Assembly: GCA_012728725.1 (NCBI GenBank)
Contig: JAAYEM010000056.1
Span: 1-40,625, forward strand
Source: Tissierellia bacterium
Lineage (GTDB): Bacteria; Bacillota; Clostridia; Tissierellales; Tepidimicrobiaceae
Length of the DNA: 40,625 nt
Reading direction: 5' to 3'
Numbering within the stretch: the first letter of the stretch is position 1; every line of letters begins with the position of its first letter. This document shows, one piece after another, positions 29,118-36,942 of the stretch. Under the pieces are notes generated by a model that was not told where the DNA came from, searched no databases, and saw only the letters and a program-made list of their open reading frames with translations. The position numbers were made by a program, and so were the translations under genes.

Positions 29118-30668
29118 TTGGTGGTAAACAAGGGGGCTGGTACTATATTTAATGAAAGAAGGCTTGGAATTGTACGATGTTTAACAAACAATAATGGTGA
29201 ATGTGCCATAAAGAATATAGCTGAAAGGTTTGGTGTAACGGAGAGGACCATAAGGTATGATTTAGATGTTATAAATTCCTTTCTTATGAAGAAGGACATT
29301 CCCATATATCTAATTATAAAGGATGGAAGCATCATTATTGAAAGCGATATCTACAATAGATTGGAATCTTTAGAAGCTATAAAGGATCTAAATTTACAAT
29401 TTGATGAATACTTGCCCTCTTCTGATGAGAGGATATCCATAATATTATTAGGACTACTTTTTGCCAAAGATTTTATTACAATTAAATATTTATCGGAAAG
29501 GATTGGAGTATCTAAAAATACTATAAAGAACGATTTGGAAAAGGTAAAAGGCCTACTAGAAGTAAATAATATAAGCCCTAAATTTATACCTGGTAGAGGA
29601 TTATATGTAGAAGGGGAAGAAAATTTTATCCGTTCAGCAGCCCTTAAAATATTCAGAGAGACCCTGCCATTAGAACAGTATATTAAATTGGCTGATGTGG
29701 ACCTGTATGATTATAGGGATGATTACTTTGGAATTATATTTAATTATGTGTTTAACAATATAGATATAAAAAAAATACAGGAATACATATTTATATTGCA
29801 GAAAAAATTAGATGTAGTATTTCCCGATTTTGAGTATGCAGATTTGGCGGTTTTTTTGGGGATTATATTGCAGCGTGTAAGGCTGGGAAGGAATATAGCA
29901 ATGGAAGAGGAGACCAGGGCTGAAATATCCAGAACCAATGTATATAAAAAGGTAAAGGCTACTGCCAGCATTATTTACAAATTATTCCATATAGATTTGA
30001 TAGATGATGAGATAATATATATTTCTCTATTTATACTTTCCAGTAATATATTTATGCCACCAAGAATTGATGACCATCCCCATGTACTAGAATATTATGT
30101 CTACATAACCGATCTAATAGCTGAAGTTGGTGAAAAATACGATAAAAGATTAATCAATAATGAAAATCTATTAAGGGGCCTATCTGCCTTTGGCTTACCC
30201 TTCTATTACAGGCAGAAATATAATATACCAGCACACAATCCTTATCTAAAAGAAGTAAAGGCAAATTATAAGGAATTGTTTAAAATTATCAAATCTAGCA
30301 TCTCCTGTATAGGATTAGGTACTAAAATGAGCATACCTGATGAGGAAATAGGATTTATAACCCTGTATTTTGCTACTGCTTTACAGGAACCACAAAAAAA
30401 ATTAAGGGCCATTATATTGACTGAAACGGGACTTCCCATAGGAAATCTGATTGCAGTCAAATTGAAATTAATGTTAAACATAGATATAGTCAGCATATCC
30501 TACTTACATGAAGGGAAAAGAATCCTAGATAAGGAAAGGGTAGATTTCATTATTACAACTTCACCATTTATATATAGGAATATACCTTATGTAGTAGTTA
30601 GCCCAATACTTACCCGGGAGGATATAATGGCTATTAGGGATTTAATGGAATCTATATCCAATAAATAA
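29118..30668 (+). CDS. BglG/LicR-type transcriptional regulator with degenerate PRDs
   Basis: A 516-residue protein with two N-terminal helix-turn-helix segments (IAERFGVTERTIRYDLD near residue 35 and LSERIGVSKNTIKNDLEK near residue 130). Two PRD-like helical regions follow (about 190-420), then an EIIB-like fold at the C-terminus. In active PRD regulators, histidines in the LALH-type positions are phosphorylated by the PTS. Here those positions read LAVFLGII, YISLFIL and FITLYFA, so the histidines appear replaced by Phe, Phe and Tyr. The EIIB-like segment (AIILTETGLPIGNL) lacks the usual cysteine, and no EIIA domain is present. The start is uncertain: TTG/GTG at 29118-29123, with no clear ribosome binding site. 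Confidence 0.75.
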   Translation: MVVNKGAGTIFNERRLGIVRCLTNNNGECAIKNIAERFGVTERTIRYDLDVINSFLMKKDIPIYLIIKDGSIIIESDIYNRLESLEAIKDLNLQFDEYLPSSDERISIILLGLLFAKDFITIKYLSERIGVSKNTIKNDLEKVKGLLEVNNISPKFIPGRGLYVEGEENFIRSAALKIFRETLPLEQYIKLADVDLYDYRDDYFGIIFNYVFNNIDIKKIQEYIFILQKKLDVVFPDFEYADLAVFLGIILQRVRLGRNIAMEEETRAEISRTNVYKKVKATASIIYKLFHIDLIDDEIIYISLFILSSNIFMPPRIDDHPHVLEYYVYITDLIAEVGEKYDKRLINNENLLRGLSAFGLPFYYRQKYNIPAHNPYLKEVKANYKELFKIIKSSISCIGLGTKMSIPDEEIGFITLYFATALQEPQKKLRAIILTETGLPIGNLIAVKLKLMLNIDIVSISYLHEGKRILDKERVDFIITTSPFIYRNIPYVVVSPILTREDIMAIRDLMESISNK

Positions 30669-30749
30669 GATTAATTTTATGCCTATAATCATTAAAAAAT
30701 TAACCATAAATTCCATTACTTTCAATTAATTAAAAGGGGGAAAGGAAAA

Positions 30750-32582
30750 ATGAGTAGGCTTAGAATGATTACCAGAGACAAGGCCCAGGCAACAGTTGAA
30801 GACTTATACAAGGATTTGGAAAGGCGCATAGTGGCTAGCCCACCAGGCTTATGTCCTGTAGATTTGGCATCATCCTTCCTTAAAATGTGCCATGCCCAAA
30901 CCTGTGGTAAATGTGTTCCTTGTAGGATTGGCCTTGGCCAGTTGGAGAATCTTATGGAAGATGTATTGAATGGAGAAGCTACTTTAAAAACCATCGATCT
31001 AATTGAAAGGACAGCAAGAAGCATCTATAATACTGCAGACTGTGCTATAGGTTATGAGGCAGCAAATATGGTTTTAAAGGGGGTAAAAGGTTTCAGGGAT
31101 GATTTTGAGGAGCATATATTGAGGGATAGGTGTACCTTTGGTCTATATCAGCCAGTACCCTGTGTATCCTTATGTCCAGCTGGGGTAGATGTTCCAGGCT
31201 ATATAGCTTTAGTATCTGAAGGTAGATATGAAGATGCCATAAGGCTAATAAGAAAAGACAATCCACTACCTGCAGTTTGTGCTTTGATATGTGAACATCC
31301 TTGTGAAACAAGATGTAGAAGGAATATGATTGACGATTCCATTAATATTAGAGGTCTAAAACGCTTTGCAGTAGAAAATGCAGGAAAGGTTCCACCAGAA
31401 AAAAGAGCTCCTTCTACAGGCAAGAAGGTAGCCATAGTGGGAGGAGGACCTAGTGGATTAAGTGCAGCATATTATCTATCCCTTATGGGCCATGATGTAG
31501 AGATATTTGAACAGAGGAAAAAATTAGGAGGCATGCTCAGGTATGGTATACCAAGTTATAGGCTTCCAAGGGAAGTTTTAGATGAAGAAATTGATGTAAT
31601 CCTTTCTACTGGAGTAAAGGTACATTTAGATACTAAGGTTGGTAAAGATATATCCTTAAGGGATATAAAGGAAAAATTTGATGCTGTTTATATAGCCATT
31701 GGTGCTCAAAGTGACAAGAAGATAGGCCTTGAAGGCCAGGATGCTGCAGGAATTATTTCAGCTGTTGAAATGTTAAGACAAATAGGAGATGATGAATATC
31801 CTGATTTTACAGGCAAATCTATTGTGGTAATAGGTGGCGGAAATGTAGCCATGGATGTGGCCCGTTCAGCTGTTAGGTTAGGAGCAGAAAAGGTTAGCAT
31901 TGTATACCGTAGGCGTAAGGCGGATATGACAGCTATGAAAGAGGAAGTGGAAGGTGCAATTGCTGAAGGCTGTGAAATATTCGACCTTTCTGTACCAGGC
32001 AAGATTGAAACCGATGAAAATGGACATGTTAAGGCCCTATGGATAAAGCCTCAAATAGTAGGACCTATTAAAGAGGATAGGCCAATACCAGTAGACTCTG
32101 GAAAGGATTCTATTAGGATTGAATGTGATCTATTGATTACAGCCATAGGCCAGGGAATAGAGTCTAAAGACTTTGAAAAGGATGGTATTCCAGTAAAAGA
32201 AGGGGTTATTGATGCCTTTGATTGGAGCGGTGTTAGAGATGTTCCAGGATTCTTTGCAGGAGGGGATTGTGTATCTGGTCCTGCAACGGTAATAAGGGCC
32301 ATAGCAGCAGGAAAGGTGGCAGCAGCTAATATAGATGAATACTTAGGCTATCACCATGTAATTAAGACGGATGTGAAGATACCAGAACCTCGCTTGGCAG
32401 ACAGATTACCCTGTGGCCGTGTAAATATGAAGGAGAGGGTTGCTTCTGAAAGGATTAAGGATTTCGAATTAGTAGAGATAGGCATGTCTTATGACGAAGC
32501 AATGCAGGAGTCAAGAAGATGTTTAAGATGTGACCACTTCGGATTTGGAGTATTTAAAGGAGGGAGGAAGGAAACATGGTAA
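30750..32582 (+). CDS. NuoF-type Fe-S domain fused to a GltD-like NAD(P)H flavoprotein
   Basis: A 610-residue soluble electron-transfer subunit. Residues 1-110 match only the C-terminal 4Fe-4S module of NuoF/HydB (C52, C55, C58 and C98 in TCGKCVPCRIG and DCAIGY); the NADH/FMN domain is missing. Residues 135-205 carry the cysteine-rich GltD N-terminus (CVSLCPAGVDVPGY, CEHPCETRC). An FAD site (GGGPSGLSAAYY) and an NAD(P) site (GGGNVAMDVARSAVRLG, then VYRRRKADM) follow, and CLRCD lies near the end. It overlaps the hydrogenase gene by 7 bases, so the two form a complex. It probably links NAD(P)H and the hydrogenase; glutamate synthesis is unlikely because no gltB is adjacent. Confidence 0.85.
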   Translation: MSRLRMITRDKAQATVEDLYKDLERRIVASPPGLCPVDLASSFLKMCHAQTCGKCVPCRIGLGQLENLMEDVLNGEATLKTIDLIERTARSIYNTADCAIGYEAANMVLKGVKGFRDDFEEHILRDRCTFGLYQPVPCVSLCPAGVDVPGYIALVSEGRYEDAIRLIRKDNPLPAVCALICEHPCETRCRRNMIDDSINIRGLKRFAVENAGKVPPEKRAPSTGKKVAIVGGGPSGLSAAYYLSLMGHDVEIFEQRKKLGGMLRYGIPSYRLPREVLDEEIDVILSTGVKVHLDTKVGKDISLRDIKEKFDAVYIAIGAQSDKKIGLEGQDAAGIISAVEMLRQIGDDEYPDFTGKSIVVIGGGNVAMDVARSAVRLGAEKVSIVYRRRKADMTAMKEEVEGAIAEGCEIFDLSVPGKIETDENGHVKALWIKPQIVGPIKEDRPIPVDSGKDSIRIECDLLITAIGQGIESKDFEKDGIPVKEGVIDAFDWSGVRDVPGFFAGGDCVSGPATVIRAIAAGKVAAANIDEYLGYHHVIKTDVKIPEPRLADRLPCGRVNMKERVASERIKDFELVEIGMSYDEAMQESRRCLRCDHFGFGVFKGGRKETW

Positions 32583-34291
32583 AATTGTACATTGACAATA
32601 AGGAAATAAATGTGCCTGAAGGTACTACAATCCTAGATGCAGCAAAGGCTAACCAGATATCCATTCCCCATCTCTGCTATTTGAAGGATCTAAATGAAAT
32701 TGGAGCCTGTAGAATTTGTGTAGTTGAGATAGAAGGTATTAATAGGCTGGTTACAGCCTGTAACAATGTGGTAGATGAAGGGATGGTTATATATACAAAC
32801 AGTCCCAAGGTAAGGGAAGCAAGGCGCATAAATGTAGAGCTAATATTATCCCAACACAATGCAAATTGTGCAACCTGTGTGAGAAGCGGAAACTGTAGCT
32901 TACAGGATATAGCCAATGATCTTGGAATATTAGATGTTCGGTACAAAAAGGAGCTACCCCACGAAAAGTGGCCCACCGATTTTCCATTGATTAGAGATTA
33001 TGAAAAGTGTATAAAATGTATGAGATGTATTCAGGTATGCGATAAAATCCAGGATCTACAGATATGGGATATAGCCAATACAGGTTCCAGGACCAATGTA
33101 AACGTATCCCGCAATAGAAAGATCGAAGAATCTGATTGTGCCCTATGCGGCCAATGTATTACCGACTGCCCAGTAGGAGCCTTACGAGAAAGGGATGATG
33201 TACAAAAAGCCTTTGATGCACTGGCCGATAAGGATAAGATTACAATTGTTCAATTGGCTCCAGCGGTAAGGGCAGCCTGGGGAGAACATTTAGGGGTTTC
33301 TAGGGAATTTGCCACAGTGAAAAGATTGGTTGCAGCTTTAAGGAAGATGGGATTTGATTATATATTTGATACCAATTTTGCTGCTGATTTGACCATTATG
33401 GAGGAAGCCTCAGAGTTCTTAGAAAAGCTTAAAAATAAGGAAAATGAAAAATTCCCCATGTTTACTTCCTGCTGTCCTGGCTGGATACGATTTGCTAAAA
33501 CCCAGTATCCAGATATGGTAGATCAGTTGTCTTCAGCCAAATCTCCTCAACAGATGTTTGGAGCTATATCTAAGAGTTATTATGCAAAACTATTAGATGT
33601 GGATCCATCTAGAATATTTAATATCTCCATCATGCCCTGTGTTGCCAAAAAATATGAAGCAGAAGTTCCAATTCTAAAAGATGCAGGGGCAGGTCAGGAT
33701 GTGGATTTGGTCCTAACCACCAGAGAGGTACAAAGAATGATCAGGGCAGAGAATATAGTACTAGAAGCTTTAGAAGAGGAAGAATTCGACATGCCCTTAG
33801 GAGTTAGTTCAGGTGCAGCAGTCATATTTGGAGTTACTGGAGGAGTTATGGAGGCAGCCCTTAGGACTGCATATTATTTCGTAACAGGAGAAAATCCAGA
33901 CCCCGATGCCTTTAAAGATGTTAGGGGTAGGGAAGGATGGAGAGAAGCAGTATTCGATTTGGCTGGTACAAAACTAAAGGTTGCCGTAGCCTCTGGATTA
34001 GGAAATGCCAGGAGATTAATAGAAGCCTTAAGGAAGGGTAAAGTAAAATACGATTTTGTTGAAATTATGGCATGTCCTGGTGGCTGTGCCGGCGGTGGAG
34101 GCCAACCAATAGAGGATGGAAAGGAATTAGCAGGTGTGAGGGGAGAGGTACTTTACGGATTGGATAGATTGAGCGATATTAGATTCTCCCATGAAAATCC
34201 ATCTATTATAAAATGCTATGAAGAATTTTTACAAAAACCCCTATCCCATAGGTCCCACAAATTACTCCATACAGATCACCATGTTTGGTAA
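32576..34291 (+). CDS. [FeFe] hydrogenase, group A type
   Basis: A 571-residue monomeric-type hydrogenase that interconverts protons and H2 at the H-cluster. The N-terminus has a 2Fe-2S domain (C34, C45, C48, C62), a His-Cys 4Fe-4S segment (HNANCATCVRSGNC) and two 4Fe-4S motifs (CIKCMRCIQVC, CALCGQCITDC). The catalytic domain has L1 TSCCPGW, L2 IMPCVAKKYE and L3 EIMACPGGCAGGGGQP. The ligands are therefore C300, C355, C500 and C504, with C299 as the proton-relay cysteine. All key residues are present, so it should be active. The start overlaps the upstream flavoprotein gene (AAAGGAGGGAGG site). Maturases HydEFG are not in this window. Confidence 0.95.
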   Translation: MVKLYIDNKEINVPEGTTILDAAKANQISIPHLCYLKDLNEIGACRICVVEIEGINRLVTACNNVVDEGMVIYTNSPKVREARRINVELILSQHNANCATCVRSGNCSLQDIANDLGILDVRYKKELPHEKWPTDFPLIRDYEKCIKCMRCIQVCDKIQDLQIWDIANTGSRTNVNVSRNRKIEESDCALCGQCITDCPVGALRERDDVQKAFDALADKDKITIVQLAPAVRAAWGEHLGVSREFATVKRLVAALRKMGFDYIFDTNFAADLTIMEEASEFLEKLKNKENEKFPMFTSCCPGWIRFAKTQYPDMVDQLSSAKSPQQMFGAISKSYYAKLLDVDPSRIFNISIMPCVAKKYEAEVPILKDAGAGQDVDLVLTTREVQRMIRAENIVLEALEEEEFDMPLGVSSGAAVIFGVTGGVMEAALRTAYYFVTGENPDPDAFKDVRGREGWREAVFDLAGTKLKVAVASGLGNARRLIEALRKGKVKYDFVEIMACPGGCAGGGGQPIEDGKELAGVRGEVLYGLDRLSDIRFSHENPSIIKCYEEFLQKPLSHRSHKLLHTDHHVW

Positions 34292-34301
34292 TTGAATAGA
34301 A

Positions 34302-34347
34302 AGCTATAAAACCTCTAAGTGAATATTCACTTAGAGGTTTTATAGCT
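34302..34347. terminator. 46-base perfect palindrome terminator
   Basis: Positions 34302-34324 are the exact reverse complement of 34325-34347. The GC-richer core is CCTCTAAGTG/CACTTAGAGG, flanked by AAAA on one side and TTTT on the other, so it should terminate transcription from either direction. It follows the hydrogenase stop by 10 bases. Confidence 0.8.
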
Positions 34348-34363
34348 GGTTTGATATTAGTAC

Positions 34364-34392
34364 TTGTTAAAAACATAATTAATAGATAAAAT
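34364..34392 (+). promoter_or_regulatory. Sigma-A promoter of the ABC importer operon
   Basis: TTGTTA (34364-34369) and TAAAAT (34387-34392) are 17 bases apart, shortly after the palindromic terminator and 54 bases before the lipoprotein gene. Confidence 0.65.
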
Positions 34393-34446
34393 AGTGTTTG
34401 TGAGAAAATAAACTATCAACATTATAAAATATAAGAGGTGAAAAAA

Positions 34447-35460
34447 ATGTATAGAAGATTAAGTCTCATACTAATTGCAGTAATAATATTAGCTCTGATG
34501 CTTGGTTGCAATAATAAGGCTCTTGTTGAAAAAGGGGAAGAAGTTGCAGAAGAAACTGAATCCCAAGAAGCCAAAACCATTAAATTTTGTTATCAAGATG
34601 GTATAACGGCCCTAACAGCTGCAAAGCTTGCCAAAGAAAATCCAACTATAGATGAGGATGTAATCATAGAATATGAAATGCAAAAATCTCCAGACCTATT
34701 GGTAAGCAAGGTATTAAAAGAGGAGGCAGATATTGCCATAGTTCCTTCCAATTTGGCGGCTCAAGCTTATAATAAAGGTATTCCTTATAAAATAGTGGGC
34801 ACTGCCACTTGGGGAAGTATGTATTTGGTCAGTACGGAAGATATACAGGATTTTGAAGACTTAAAGGGCAGGGAAATATACGCCTTTGGAAAGGGCCTTA
34901 CCCCTGATTTGGTCCTTAGGTATACCCTTGCAGGCAATGGTATAGATCCAGATGAGGATGTAACTATTACATATTTAAATTCAGCTTCAGAAATGGGACC
35001 TGCTTTTTTGGGAGGCAAAACCCATTTAGCCCTATTATCAGAACCTTTAGCAACTGCAGTTTTAATGAAAAAAGAGGAAGCTAAAATCATATTTGACTTA
35101 AATGAAGAGTGGAGCAGCATTACTGGGGCTGACAAAGGTTATCCTCAAGCTAGTCTAGTAGTCAAATGGGAATTAATAGAGAACAATACAGAATTTGTAA
35201 ATAAATTAATAGATTATTATGTAGAAAGTAGGAAATGGGCTGAAGAAAATCCAGAAAAGTTAGCTGAATATGCAGAGGAATTGGAAATTAGCGTACCTAA
35301 GGATGTAATATTGGAAGGGATTAAATGGACCAATGTAGACTCCTTCCATATAGGGGATAGCATGGAGGAATATAGGATCTATTATGAATCCATAATGGAT
35401 TTTGCTCCCGATTTTATTGGAGGGAATATTCCCGATGAAGAAATATATTTTGAAAGATAG
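34447..35460 (+). CDS. ABC transporter substrate-binding lipoprotein (NitT/TauT-like)
   Basis: A 337-residue exported lipoprotein with a signal segment ending LMLGC, so the lipid-anchored cysteine is C21. The mature part fits the SsuA/ThiY/NMT1-type periplasmic-binding fold (for example DIAIVPSNLAAQAYNKGI and PAFLGGKTHLALLSEPLAT). The ligand is unknown; relatives bind nitrate, taurine, sulfonates or pyrimidine precursors. I start at the ATG six bases after AAGAGGTG rather than at the GTG in that site. It overlaps the permease gene by 26 bases. Confidence 0.88.
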   Translation: MYRRLSLILIAVIILALMLGCNNKALVEKGEEVAEETESQEAKTIKFCYQDGITALTAAKLAKENPTIDEDVIIEYEMQKSPDLLVSKVLKEEADIAIVPSNLAAQAYNKGIPYKIVGTATWGSMYLVSTEDIQDFEDLKGREIYAFGKGLTPDLVLRYTLAGNGIDPDEDVTITYLNSASEMGPAFLGGKTHLALLSEPLATAVLMKKEEAKIIFDLNEEWSSITGADKGYPQASLVVKWELIENNTEFVNKLIDYYVESRKWAEENPEKLAEYAEELEISVPKDVILEGIKWTNVDSFHIGDSMEEYRIYYESIMDFAPDFIGGNIPDEEIYFER

Positions 35461-36193
35461 GAGTCTATCAATAATTTCAAACATATTAATAATACTTGTT
35501 TGGGTATTATTATCTAGGCTTGTAGATAATGAAGTAATATTTCCAAGCATAAGGAGCACCATAACCAGTTTAGTGGAAATAATAAAAGATCCAAAATTTT
35601 TTGATATGATAAGGTATTCTATACTTAGAAGTTTAGTGGGTTATTTGTTTTCCTTATTTCTGGCAATATTGATGGGAATCCTATCTAGTATTTCAAAATT
35701 CCTATTGAATTTAATGGCCCCCATAATAAACTTTTTAAGGTCAGTCCCAACCATGGCTATTATAATATTGGCCCTAATCTGGTTAAATAATGAATATGCA
35801 CCTATTTTTATAGGATTTATTATGGTGTTTCCAATCCTGTATGAAACGGTTTTGGAAAGCATTATAAATGTGGACAAGAACATTATAGATATGGCCAATC
35901 TATATAGGGTAGATAAAATTTATATAATTAAAGATATCTATATTCCTAATATCCTTATCAATCTTAGCCTGGTTTCAACTTCCACCTTGGGAATCAATTT
36001 GAAGATGGTAATTGCAGGAGAGGCTTTATCCCAGCCTAAATATGGTATAGGAAGCCATCTCCAATTACAAAAGATATATTTAAATACTCCTGGGGTTTTT
36101 GCTTGGATTATAATAATACTATCAATTTCTAAAATATTTGAACACATATTAAAGGGAGTAGAATGCATGTTGGATATAGATAAATGGAAGTGA
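35435..36193 (+). CDS. ABC transporter permease (NitT/TauT-like)
   Basis: A 252-residue membrane subunit with a BPD_transp_1 fold of about six helices. The ATPase-contact EAA loop reads AGEALSQPKYGIGSHL (near residue 198). I start at the ATG at 35435 (MKKYILKDRSLSIISNIL), after TTGGAGGG and inside the 3' end of the lipoprotein gene. A further in-frame ATG at 35402 would lengthen the overlap without a better site. Confidence 0.9.
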   Translation: MKKYILKDRSLSIISNILIILVWVLLSRLVDNEVIFPSIRSTITSLVEIIKDPKFFDMIRYSILRSLVGYLFSLFLAILMGILSSISKFLLNLMAPIINFLRSVPTMAIIILALIWLNNEYAPIFIGFIMVFPILYETVLESIINVDKNIIDMANLYRVDKIYIIKDIYIPNILINLSLVSTSTLGINLKMVIAGEALSQPKYGIGSHLQLQKIYLNTPGVFAWIIIILSISKIFEHILKGVECMLDIDKWK

Positions 36194-36197
36194 TAGG

Positions 36198-36902
36198 TTG
36201 AAATATAAAGTGAAAAATATAGTAAAGTATTATGGTCAATTAAAGGTATTGGATAACATCAGTATTGATTTTGCTGAAAATAAAACTACCTGTATTTTAG
36301 GCCCATCTGGATGTGGCAAGACCACCCTATTAAATATAATTGCTGGAATTATAAAGCCAGATTCAGGAAAGCTTGTTGGATTTGACGGTGAGGATATCTC
36401 TTTTGTATTTCAAGAGGATAGGCTGATTCCTTGGAAAAATGTAAGGGATAATATAAATTTTGTATTAAAGGGAAAAATGGACAGAAGAAAAATTGAATCT
36501 ACCGTAGACAAATATTTGGAATTGGTAGATCTGCAAGAATATAAGTATTATTATCCCAAGAATCTCAGTGGGGGCATGAGGCAGAGGATAAGCATTTTAA
36601 GGGCCTTTGCCTACCCTTCCAATTTCCTCATAATGGATGAGCCCTTTAAATCTTTAGACATCAATAACAAGCAGATTGTTATACAGTTTTTCAAAAAATT
36701 GAGAATAGCAGAAAAGAGAACCTGTATACTGGTAACCCATGATATAGAAGAAGCATTGGATTTGGGGGATAAGATTGTAATCTTTTCAGGAAGGCCGGCT
36801 AGGGTAAAGAAGGTCATGGAAAATACTTATAATTTGGATAGGGATGAGGATAATAAGAGGAAACTTAAAATGCTGATAGAAAAGGAATTGATAGGTGGAT
36901 AG
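36198..36902 (+). CDS. ABC transporter ATP-binding protein (NitT/TauT-like)
   Basis: A 234-residue ATPase with Walker A GPSGCGKTT, Q-loop FVFQEDRLIPW, signature LSGGMRQR, Walker B FLIMDEPFKSLD and switch histidine VTHDIEEA. The RLIPWKN segment after the Q-loop is typical of the NitT/TauT/SsuB branch. It begins with TTG four bases after the permease stop. With its two neighbours it makes a complete importer. Confidence 0.93.
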   Translation: MKYKVKNIVKYYGQLKVLDNISIDFAENKTTCILGPSGCGKTTLLNIIAGIIKPDSGKLVGFDGEDISFVFQEDRLIPWKNVRDNINFVLKGKMDRRKIESTVDKYLELVDLQEYKYYYPKNLSGGMRQRISILRAFAYPSNFLIMDEPFKSLDINNKQIVIQFFKKLRIAEKRTCILVTHDIEEALDLGDKIVIFSGRPARVKKVMENTYNLDRDEDNKRKLKMLIEKELIGG

Positions 36903-36941
36903 AAAAACACCTTCCCTTAGGTTAAGAAGGAAGGTGTTTTT
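36903..36941. terminator. Bidirectional terminator between convergent genes
   Basis: AAAAACACCTTCC (36903-36915) pairs perfectly with GGAAGGTGTTTTT (36929-36941), with A and T runs on both sides. It serves the importer operon on the plus strand and the exporter pair on the minus strand. Confidence 0.9.
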
Positions 36942-36942
36942 A

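Noticed and set aside
30669-30749. Promoter or terminator before the hydrogenase operon
   Set aside because: An 8-bp TTAATTTT/AAAATTAA pairing is seen but it is AT-only, and no convincing -35/-10 pair was found.
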